DNA of 8,929 nt, from the NCBI GenBank assembly GCA_964623915.1, contig CAZUVQ010000077.1, positions 1 to 8,929 of the forward strand, written 5' to 3'. Of the stretch, positions 1-7,600 are shown in pieces; the first letter of the stretch is position 1, and each line of letters opens with the position of its first letter. The translations under genes were made by a program, and so were the position numbers. The notes beneath the pieces are model-generated. The model saw only the letters and a list, made by a program, of their open reading frames with translations. It searched no databases and was not told the DNA's origin. The stretch is from CAZUVQ01 sp964623915. Its GTDB lineage: Bacteria; Bacillota; Clostridia; UMGS1883; UMGS1540.

Positions 1-78
1 AATGTGATAGGAAAACATTGGGTATGTTGGAAGACCAAAACTTTGGTTCTTATAACTGCTAAACTGATTAAAATTTAA
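1..78 (+). CDS. C-terminal end of an unidentified protein (5' end outside window)
   Basis: Frame 1 is open from the window edge and ends at TAA 76-78, giving 25 residues that begin NVIGKHWVCWKTK and end TAKLIKI. The aromatic and basic composition is protein-like, but the fragment is too short to identify. A second plus-strand ORF begins 3 nt after its stop, which suggests one transcript. It runs convergently to the large minus-strand genes. The call could be wrong, because 25 open codons can occur by chance in AT-rich DNA; the tight junction with the next ORF is the main support. Confidence 0.35.
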   Translation, partial: NVIGKHWVCWKTKTLVLITAKLIKI

Positions 79-81
79 AGA

Positions 82-183
82 ATGGAAAACAATAAAGATG
101 ATTATGAGGAACTAATAAAAGAATTATATGAGTATGCTGGTTATTTCGGTCTATCTGTGCCACGCTTTTCGGCGCAAATGTAA
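82..183 (+). CDS. small acidic ORF, 33 aa, unknown function
   Basis: ATG at 82 follows a purine-rich stretch (TTTAAAGA) and the stop of the preceding ORF by 3 nt; TAA is at 181-183. The product begins MENNKDDYEELIKELYEY and ends with the less acidic GLSVPRFSAQM. The first 20 residues form a plausible acidic amphipathic helix. The abrupt end could mean a genuine small protein or a gene truncated at the boundary of the minus-strand block. No family is recognised. It converges with the TPR-protease gene, with 92 nt between their stop codons and no convincing terminator hairpin there. Confidence 0.4.
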   Translation: MENNKDDYEELIKELYEYAGYFGLSVPRFSAQM

Positions 184-275
184 TTACTCACTTTTAATTT
201 TCTACACATTTAACTTCATATTCTACTTAAAAAGCCTTAAAGTAAATAGCTAGTATTCATATTATAAATATGCTA

Positions 276-2339
276 TTATTGCTTTGTTGTGAGCTCCTTT
301 TTTAGATGTTTTATTTTAAGTAATTTGTTTTCATTGTCAATTTCTATATTACCTAATCTTTGAAGAACTGACAAACCCAACAATAATGGTACATCTTGTC
401 CTTCTATTACTGTAGCTCTAATATTATGAAGTGTAAGACCTCCAATTTTTATGTTCTTAATATTTACGATAGCTCCATCAGTTATTTCACCAGTTGCAGT
501 CATAAATAAATCTTTACCAATAAAATCTTGTGGAGATAAGTATTGATTTTTCAACATAAATTTTGCCTCCACTTTGGAGATACAAGTTATACTAGCGCCA
601 GTGTCCAAAATAAAATGAAGAGGTAATTCATTTATTTCACACTTCACTCTGTACGAATTACCATCATATACAAAAGGAATCTCATACATTTCTTCCACAA
701 AATTGGTATCAGATAGCCTAGAGTATTCAATAATTTTTGATTTAAGCTTCTGCTCATACTCTTCAATTAGATTATTAAATTGAGGAAGCTTACGTATATT
801 ATCTAAGCCTCTATCTCGCCTAATATGAGCAAATCTTCTAAATCCTTTTTCTAAACTATCCTCTAGATATCTCAATGCAGTCTCCGAATCACCCATTATA
901 GCATATAAGCAAGCCGCATCATAATAGACACCAAAATCCTCTGAGTTTTCCTTTATTATCTTATTCATAAATTCAATGGCCTTTGTGCTGTCCCCTAGAG
1001 CCAGGTAGGCAAATTGCGAACATGAGCCTTTTTCTGGAATAGTATCTAATTCTATAACTTTCTTATAGTCATCCTTAGCTCTATCTCTATCTCCTTTAAT
1101 TTCTAATAAATCACCTCTATTAAAATATAAGTAAGCATAATTAGGATTAAGCAATATAGATGTAGAATAATCTTCTATTGCTCCATCATAATCTCCGCTT
1201 TTATCTTTAATCCATCCACGTAAATAATAATTAAAACTGTCATGTGAATCAATTGATATTAAATGGTCTATTGACTTCAATGCCTCCTCTACTTCTCCCA
1301 TTTCATTATATATCGTTGAAGTAATATGGAAATAATATTCATCATCAGGAATTAAAGACTTACCAATATTAGCATATTCAAGTGCTTTATCATAAAATCC
1401 AGTTTGCAAAAAAACATGTGCAATACTCATCACTGTAGAGTAAGAAAGGTCTATATTTAGATTCATTTTAAAATACTTAAGTGCATTCTGATAATCACCT
1501 TTATCATAATATATATTGCCTAAAAAGTATGTTAAAGCCCTATCGTTAGGTCTTCTCAGAGCCTCTCTTTGTAGCTTGGTTGATAAAGATACAAATGCAT
1601 TATCTGCAAGTATGTTCATCAAATTATATGTTTTTTCATTCAAATCAAGCTCTAAAGCTTTAATTACATCATCAATAGCTTTATCAAACATTCCCATCTT
1701 ATAATAGCACTCAGCTCTATTACTATAGTAGTCGGCTACTTTAGGGTCTAATTTAATTGCAAAATCATATCTCTTTATAGCATCATCATAATTCTCTTGC
1801 ATATAAGCAACTCTCCCAAGTGCAAAATAGGCATATACATTTCCCTGGTTTAGATCAATAATCTTTTGGTAATCTTTAGTTGCCAAATCAAACTCTTTTG
1901 TTTCAAGATAGATATCACCTCTATCTTTATAATAACTTTCAATGTCAGGAAAAATTGATATAGCCTTTGTTATATCTTTAATTGCTTTTTCCACTTCATC
2001 AAGATGATAATAAATATCTGATCTAATACTATATGCTAGTGATTTATAGGGCTTGTCTTTTTTAGGTATATTCTTTATAGCCTTGTCAATTGTGGTTAGT
2101 GCCTCACTATAATTCCGATGAAGAATATTTATAGTGGCTATCCTTGCATATGCATATCCATTGTTCGGATTATCTTTTATTTCTTTATTAAAATATTCTA
2201 ATGACTCGTCAAGAGAATTTTCATAAGCTTCAACTCCACGCATATAATTGTAGGAGTTGCGATCTTTGTTTTTTTGTGCACTTACAACGGTTGAAAAAGC
2301 AAATATTAGAATTAAGTTGACAATTAATCTATATTTCAT
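276..2339 (-). CDS. secreted TPR protein with C-terminal retropepsin-like aspartic protease domain
   Basis: The 687-aa product begins with a Sec signal peptide: basic MKYR, a hydrophobic core at about 5-18, and likely cleavage after VVSA (residue 21). No Cys follows, so it is not a lipoprotein, and a periplasmic or secreted location is expected. Residues about 30-500 are a string of tetratricopeptide repeats with typical Y/F-x2-G...A and A-x2-D/Y signatures, for example around 167-200, 271-300 and 371-400. Residues about 553-675 form a single retropepsin-like domain: the catalytic motif DTGAS at 579-583, a flap-like TATGEITDG at 614-622, and the hydrophobic-hydrophobic-Gly motif PLLLGLSVLQRLG at 651-663. 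In this clan AA type one domain supplies one catalytic Asp, so activity requires a dimer. The TPR part probably binds protein partners or mediates assembly. Substrate unknown. The start is supported by the signal peptide and the upstream promoter. Confidence 0.9.
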   Translation of the reverse strand: MKYRLIVNLILIFAFSTVVSAQKNKDRNSYNYMRGVEAYENSLDESLEYFNKEIKDNPNNGYAYARIATINILHRNYSEALTTIDKAIKNIPKKDKPYKSLAYSIRSDIYYHLDEVEKAIKDITKAISIFPDIESYYKDRGDIYLETKEFDLATKDYQKIIDLNQGNVYAYFALGRVAYMQENYDDAIKRYDFAIKLDPKVADYYSNRAECYYKMGMFDKAIDDVIKALELDLNEKTYNLMNILADNAFVSLSTKLQREALRRPNDRALTYFLGNIYYDKGDYQNALKYFKMNLNIDLSYSTVMSIAHVFLQTGFYDKALEYANIGKSLIPDDEYYFHITSTIYNEMGEVEEALKSIDHLISIDSHDSFNYYLRGWIKDKSGDYDGAIEDYSTSILLNPNYAYLYFNRGDLLEIKGDRDRAKDDYKKVIELDTIPEKGSCSQFAYLALGDSTKAIEFMNKIIKENSEDFGVYYDAACLYAIMGDSETALRYLEDSLEKGFRRFAHIRRDRGLDNIRKLPQFNNLIEEYEQKLKSKIIEYSRLSDTNFVEEMYEIPFVYDGNSYRVKCEINELPLHFILDTGASITCISKVEAKFMLKNQYLSPQDFIGKDLFMTATGEITDGAIVNIKNIKIGGLTLHNIRATVIEGQDVPLLLGLSVLQRLGNIEIDNENKLLKIKHLKKELTTKQ

Positions 2340-2409
2340 TGTTTTATAGTATTAAGTTGATGTATTAGTAATAAACTATTAGACTTTTGTTATTAAATTT
2401 ATCTTACCG

Positions 2410-2417
2410 CAAAGGTA
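2410..2417 (-). promoter_or_regulatory. Bacteroidetes-type -7 promoter element for the TPR-protease gene
   Basis: Read on the minus strand this is TACCTTTG followed by CGG, an exact match to the Bacteroidetes -7 consensus TAnnTTTG. Transcription would start near 2403, leaving a 5' leader of about 64 nt before the ATG at 2339. A clear -33 TTTG box is not visible at the usual distance. The element lies 58 nt downstream of the glycohydrolase stop, so the TPR-protease gene probably has its own promoter. Confidence 0.55.
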
Positions 2418-2474
2418 GTACAAATTAAATTTAAATGTTGCTACTCACTTTTATCTTTTAACTCTTGTTTAATG

Positions 2475-3476
2475 CTAATTTGCCAATATAAACGAATACA
2501 TTCTATTAGCCAAATCCTCTATGTCGCTTCTCCTTGCAATTAGTTTTATCCATTCTTCTGGAATGCTTTTATATCCATACACTAGTGCAGCTAAACCACC
2601 TGTTACGGCTGCAGTTGTATCAGTATCTTTACCCAAATTTACAGCCTTCAAAACTGCACTTTTGTATGTATTACTTGTTAGTAAGCACCAGATGCTTGCC
2701 TCTAACGTGTCTAATACATAACCACTGCTATTTATTTCATCTTCACTGTAATTGTAGATATCATGTTTTAATAATCTGTCAAACTTTTCAATTTCATTTT
2801 TGTCAATACCAATACTATTCAAATATTTGGGAACAGTAATTTTTAATTCCTCATAAATATCAAACACATTTTTTCTTTCTAATATTAGTCTTGCAAATTC
2901 AATATAGTAAAAACATGAAATAACTGAGCGAACATGTCCATGAGTGATTGATGAGACATCTTTAATAATACTATATCTTTGATTTATTGGCTTGTCATAA
3001 ACATAAAAAACCAGTGGTAGTATTCTCATAAGAGAACCATTACCGTTATCATTTTCTTCAAGACCACCTGCCAATTCAGGCTTCAAGCCCTTATTAATTT
3101 TATATATCGAATTGAGTGTCACTATGCCAATGTCAAAAATGTTGTCGTGTGCTGTCCAATAATTTTCATTATACCATCTGGCAATATTATTAGCTATTAC
3201 GTTCAAGTCAAAATCTTTAGTTAATGCCTCTGCAAGACAAAACGATAGTGAGCTGTCATCCGACCATGTTCCTGGTGGCTGATTGTAAGTTCCATAACCA
3301 ATCATATCAGTTACTGGATTGTTTTTAAGTTCATTCCTACTTTTAAAGTCTACGGGGACACCTAATGCGTCTCCAATAGCAACACCCATAAGAGCTGACA
3401 TTATGTCGGATTGAAAAAATGATATTCTGATGTTTTGGTTTTTATTGTTCCCCTTAATTGTTGAAAAGCTAATCAT
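2475..3476 (-). CDS. ADP-ribosylglycohydrolase family protein (DraG/ARH)
   Basis: The 333-aa product has the landmarks of the all-helical ADP-ribosylglycohydrolase fold: GVAIGDALGVPVDF at 31-44; TWSDDSSL at 70-77, matching the family T/S-D-D metal-binding motif; NGNGSLMRILP at 144-154; and GKDTDTTAAVTGGLAALVYG at 282-301, carrying the D-x-D-T metal ligands. These ligands bind two Mg ions in characterised members, so the enzyme looks catalytically complete. Family members remove ADP-ribose from proteins (Arg, Ser or other links) or nucleic acids, or cleave related ADP-ribosyl compounds; the substrate here is unknown. No signal peptide, so cytoplasmic. Homology effectively begins near residue 26 (MSALMG), and the first 25 residues are not typical, so ATG at 3401 or 3389 may be the true start. 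No ADP-ribosyltransferase partner is recognisable in the window. Confidence 0.9.
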   Translation of the reverse strand: MISFSTIKGNNKNQNIRISFFQSDIMSALMGVAIGDALGVPVDFKSRNELKNNPVTDMIGYGTYNQPPGTWSDDSSLSFCLAEALTKDFDLNVIANNIARWYNENYWTAHDNIFDIGIVTLNSIYKINKGLKPELAGGLEENDNGNGSLMRILPLVFYVYDKPINQRYSIIKDVSSITHGHVRSVISCFYYIEFARLILERKNVFDIYEELKITVPKYLNSIGIDKNEIEKFDRLLKHDIYNYSEDEINSSGYVLDTLEASIWCLLTSNTYKSAVLKAVNLGKDTDTTAAVTGGLAALVYGYKSIPEEWIKLIARRSDIEDLANRMYSFILAN

Positions 3477-3505
3477 AATGTTTGTTTTATTTGAATTTGA
3501 TTGAA

Positions 3506-3533
3506 CTAAGCTGTAGCTTAGATTTTAAAGATA
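3506..3533 (-). promoter_or_regulatory. candidate promoter and palindromic operator upstream of the glycohydrolase gene
   Basis: A perfect 7-bp inverted repeat with a 2-nt centre (CTAAGCT-GT-AGCTTAG) spans 3506-3521, 30 nt before the annotated start codon. On the minus strand, TATCTTTA at 3526-3533 resembles the Bacteroidetes -7 element TAnnTTTG with one mismatch. The palindrome would then overlap the expected transcription start, the usual place for a repressor. The short centre makes it a better protein-binding dyad than a hairpin. No convincing -33 box was found, so this is tentative. Confidence 0.25.
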
Positions 3534-3593
3534 TTTGAAAATGAGTGTGAAGACTTTAATTGCGATTATTCTTCTCATAAGATTTGAAAATGA
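3533..3593. repeat. pair of 12-bp direct repeats, ATTTGAAAATGA
   Basis: ATTTGAAAATGA occurs at 3533-3544 and again at 3582-3593, 49 bp apart start to start, in the non-coding gap before the glycohydrolase gene. The spacing is close to five helical turns, so paired protein binding is possible. In DNA this AT-rich a 12-bp repeat can also arise by chance or as a recombination footprint. Confidence 0.35.
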
Positions 3594-3603
3594 CTAGTAT
3601 GAG

Positions 3604-3744
3604 TCACTTGAAGTATATCAACTTTAGGCTTGTCAAATCTAATAACGGAACATTTGCAATTTCATTATTATAATCAGTATGTACCTTAAATGCATAATCA
3701 GGATTTACACCTCTGTGGTAATGCGTTTTACCATTATTGTGTAA
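3604..3744 (-). pseudogene. protein-like gene remnant without a start codon
   Basis: Inside the 324-bp gap 3477-3800, a minus-strand frame is open for 46 codons between TAA (3745-3747) and TGA (3604-3606). It contains no ATG. The translation looks like genuine protein, with balanced composition: it includes KTHYHRGVNPDYAFKVHTDY and then VPLLDLTSLKLIYFK. In another frame just upstream, the stretch IPHTNGNYNYT also looks protein-like, so a frameshift may have broken one gene. The most economical view is the C-terminal debris of a gene once downstream of the coiled-coil gene. I do not recognise the family. Chance openness is the alternative. Confidence 0.35.
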
Positions 3745-3800
3745 TTATAGTTTCCATTTGTATGAGGGATACTTAGTGCTTATGTTTTGAAAAGACTCTC

Positions 3801-4652
3801 TTATTTAAATAATAATATTATTATTGCTACTAAAATAGCAATGAAAATACTGATAACTATTCCTTTCTTAGGTGCTTCTTCAATCATATCTTGTATCATA
3901 TTGATTTCATTGCGAACTTCTTTTATTTCCTTTTCTATATTATTACTCTTTCTTTGAATACTATTTATGCCATATTCTATCTTTTCGAAATCCTTTTTAA
4001 TGGCATTAATTGTTTTGAGAATTTTATCAGTGTTGCTTAAAACTCTTGTTATATTGCCAGATATAACGCTATTATTATCAATTACGGTAAGAACAGATTT
4101 ATAAACACTCCCAAAATCATTTTGTAAATGAGTTGTATTGCTATTAATGCTAACAATTTGAGCATCTAAATTGGCAATATCATCTTTTATATTTTGTTTT
4201 AATATAGTTTCCGCAAGATATTTGCTAGAGTCAATAGAGTTATTGATGTCTTCTTGTAGTTTTTTTAGTTTACCTGGAAAGTCTGTATTTACAATATTTT
4301 GAGATGCCTTATTAAGTTCATCTATGGTGGCAGTTTTGGTTTCTTCTAGATTAGATACAGTTTGCTCAACTGTTTTTTCTATGTTTTCTAATCTTGTTGG
4401 AAAGTCAATACCATCAATTTTAGTGAGAAATGCTTCAACTTTATTTGCAAGCTCAACATAGGCTATGTAGGAGTTTTTTAATTCCTCGGTTTTATTATCA
4501 TAAAGGTTTTTTGATTGTTTAATGGTTTCCATTGCGGATTTGACATGATTTTCTGCAGTATTTAAATATTCAACCGTGCTTTTAAATTGGTTTAATTCAT
4601 TTTGCAGAGACTCCATTTCGGAATTTATTTTTTTTATTACAGTATTCACCAT
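3801..4652 (-). CDS. coiled-coil protein with C-terminal transmembrane anchor
   Basis: The 283-aa product has no N-terminal signal peptide. Residues about 5-260 are almost entirely helical and rich in E, K, N, I and L in heptad-like spacing, as in long coiled coils. Residues 264-282 (GIVISIFIAILVAIIILLF) are a single hydrophobic helix ending one residue before the C-terminus, and the preceding KK fits a cytoplasmic side. It is therefore a tail-anchored inner-membrane protein with a cytosolic coiled-coil rod. Two related segments, IDFPTRLENIE at 82-92 and TDFPGKLKKLQ at 123-133, suggest an internal duplication. The ATG lies 1 nt after the helicase TGA, so the two proteins are probably translationally coupled and work together. 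Family not recognised; a sensor, scaffold or membrane effector for the helicase are possible roles, by inference only. Confidence 0.8.
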   Translation of the reverse strand: MVNTVIKKINSEMESLQNELNQFKSTVEYLNTAENHVKSAMETIKQSKNLYDNKTEELKNSYIAYVELANKVEAFLTKIDGIDFPTRLENIEKTVEQTVSNLEETKTATIDELNKASQNIVNTDFPGKLKKLQEDINNSIDSSKYLAETILKQNIKDDIANLDAQIVSINSNTTHLQNDFGSVYKSVLTVIDNNSVISGNITRVLSNTDKILKTINAIKKDFEKIEYGINSIQRKSNNIEKEIKEVRNEINMIQDMIEEAPKKGIVISIFIAILVAIIILLFK

Positions 4653-4653
4653 A

Positions 4654-7600
4654 TCATTTTAATTTATTATTTATATCACTTAATAAGCTATTTAGATGAC
4701 CAAGAGGTTTAATCAACTTAATTAGATCTGAAAGATTAGAAATCGAATTATCTTTAGCTTTTAAATGCTTTTCTAGCTCTTCATTTTTATCTATAATATT
4801 TCTGATGAACTCATTATATATATTATATATTTCATCACCTCCAATATCATTTTCTTTTTCAATTATATTTATAAGTGCATCAAGTACCAAGTTGTTTGCT
4901 TCATCTAAATATTTATGGTTTTTATACTCCAACATATAAATAGAAAAGGCATTTAAGAGTAGTAGCGTGTAATTGTCAGGCTGATTATTAAGCATTCTTG
5001 TACATGCACCTCTTAAGTGCTTGATGTTATCTATTTGGCCAGCCTTAGGGTCTTCATCAACAATCTTCATGAAATCCCACACCCATTTAATACTATCATT
5101 CTTCCCGTTGTCAGTAATATCTGCTAAAGAAGCTGAAACGTCCTCTCCATTTTCATCTGTATATGAGTATCCTGTTCGAGCATACTTCGAGTTAAAATAA
5201 AGATCTATATAATCTTTTAGTTCAACACTTCCTTTCTCTAATCCTATTCTGCATGCTGTTTGCATATCTTTAAGAGCTAGTAGTCTTTTTTTTCGGATTT
5301 CATTATAAACAAAGTTGACTAGGAAAGATAGAGTTTTACGAATAGTTGTTGGTTCGTCAATACCTTCTAATTTCTTTAGTTTGGCCTCTGTTGTTTTAAC
5401 CGAGTAATATTTAAGGAGATGTTTCTTGAGATTTTCAATATATTCAGTATCTTCTTTCTTTACTATCTTAATAGTAAAGGTATTAGATAAGAAGTTTACT
5501 GTATAGTCATCGATTATGCCTAATGTTGAAAGTCTAAATATAGCTCTTTCGGTATCTATTTTATCCCTATATCCATTATATATATTAATGAATGAATTAA
5601 AAGCTGTTCCATTAGGATTTCCTTTATTAATATCTCTTTTTCTACAATGTTCTTTAAAGTCAAATTCTTTGACTCCGGTAAACCTCTTATAGTTTTCACA
5701 TACTTCTTCAATAAAAAATTCAGCCTCTGTGCTGCTGGCTCTCATTCTTTGAATGGTTTGTTCATCAAATCTTTTGTGAACAACAATTTGCAGCCACTTA
5801 GTAATTGTGGCTATTCGCTCTTTGGTGTCATTTCTGAATCCAATTGTAATTTCAGATGAGTTGCCTACTTCAATATTTTCAAGCAGCTTTTCAATTCCAC
5901 TTTTTTTATTAGTTTTCTGTATCCATACATATGGTGATACTGTTAAGTTTAGTGACTTAATATAATTAGATATTGTTGAGAAAATTTTATTTGAAAGCTC
6001 CACGTCAACTGTTTTGTCTAAATAACCATTTAAACTACTAAGATCAAAGTATCCCAATCTCTTTGTAAAATCATAATCGATGTATAATCTGTGATGATAG
6101 CCTTTATTCCAATAATCGCATTTAATATCAATATCAAAAGTTGAATTGATTAGATTCTCTATTTCATTAATTTTATTAGGAAAATATATTTCAGTCAGTA
6201 TCTCATCCAAAACTGCCAATTCTTTTGCTTCTCCTTTGAATGAGTTATTGTGAAAGTACATATTAATATCAAAGTCATGATCGATAGGCTTTTTTTCAGT
6301 AGGTAAATCAACAACTTGATCATTGAATAAAATATATGAAATAGCAATTTTTTTGTCTCTTCCTGCCCTTCCTGCTTCTTGAACATAGCTTTCTATGGAT
6401 GAGGGATAATTTACATGTATTGTACATCTAATATTATCTTTATCTATTCCCATCCCAAATGCCTTAGTTGCAACCATTAGATTTAGTTCATCATTAATAA
6501 ACTTATCTTGATTATCTGAAGACTCCAATTCTATACCTCTTCCTGTTATATCTGAGTCGCTACTAGAACCCATAAAAAATCCTGCTTTCATGACTGATAA
6601 ATATGATAGATAGTCATAAAACCCATTGTGTCCTGTGCTAGGTGTATTTGTGAATTTGTCAGTAACCCCAAATCTGCCTTTTGTGTGTGGGCAAAAAACT
6701 AATGCTCCATTTTTATCATATAATTTGAATGTTGAATCACTATAGCCGTCAATTTTAATTTTTGAGAAAGTATCATGTTCATTATTTAGATTTTCCTTCC
6801 ATTTAGATTCACTAAATATACTTAAGGGATTTTCCATTAGATTATTTATTATCTTTGGAAGTTCTAATAATATTTTTTTAGTTTCGGCTTTTTTTATGTC
6901 ACTTAATTCACTCTTTAAATCCCAAATGCTTCTTAAGTTGTACTCTGGAAAATGAATGCTTTTTATAACATACTGCAATTCATTTCTTTTGGAATACTCT
7001 GATCTTATTATCGAATCATCTGGGAGTCTTTTGGTTTCATCATTGCCTGATAATTCTCTCTGAACATCAGCTAGTACATCATACGATGCCGTAGCTGTTA
7101 GCCCAAATAAGGGAATGTTAACGTCATCTTTAGTTTTACAATATTTCTGTGCATTCTCTCCAAGTCTTAAATAAGCAGTCCTAAAATCATGCCCCCATTC
7201 AGATACACAATGAACTTCATCTATTACACAATAACTAAAGAAAATTTTCTCTTTATACATATTGTTTAAAAGTGCTCTAAACTCCTCCATTTGTAGACGC
7301 TCAGGAGATATAAAAACAAATTGTGCCTCTCCAGCTGCTATTTTTTTCAAAGCATTTTGTTTTTCTTTACCTTTCAAAGTAGAGTTGACATAAATACAAG
7401 AATCTATATAGTTTCTATTAAGTCCATCAACCTGATCTTTCATTAAAGATCTTATAGGATCTATAATTATACATATACCGGGTTGAAGCAGTGCAGAAAG
7501 TTGATAAGTAAGTGACTTCCCGCCCCCAGTTGGCAATAGCCCTATAACACTTTTGCACTGAAGCGAGTTGTGAATAATTGGCAATTGCCCTTCTCTAAAT

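Noticed and set aside
245..277. AATAGC...GCTATT inverted repeat as a terminator for the TPR-protease gene
   Set aside because: Only 6 bp pair, the interior does not fold well, the arms overlap the stop codon, and no U-tract follows on the minus strand.
1516..1704. 62-codon plus-strand ORF opposite the TPR region
   Set aside because: It is antisense to conserved TPR coding sequence, with no independent start signal or recognisable domain.
2521..2839. Two overlapping plus-strand ORFs opposite the glycohydrolase C-terminal half
   Set aside because: Both are mirror frames of the conserved GKDTDTT region; their Cys/His/Leu-rich composition is not protein-like.
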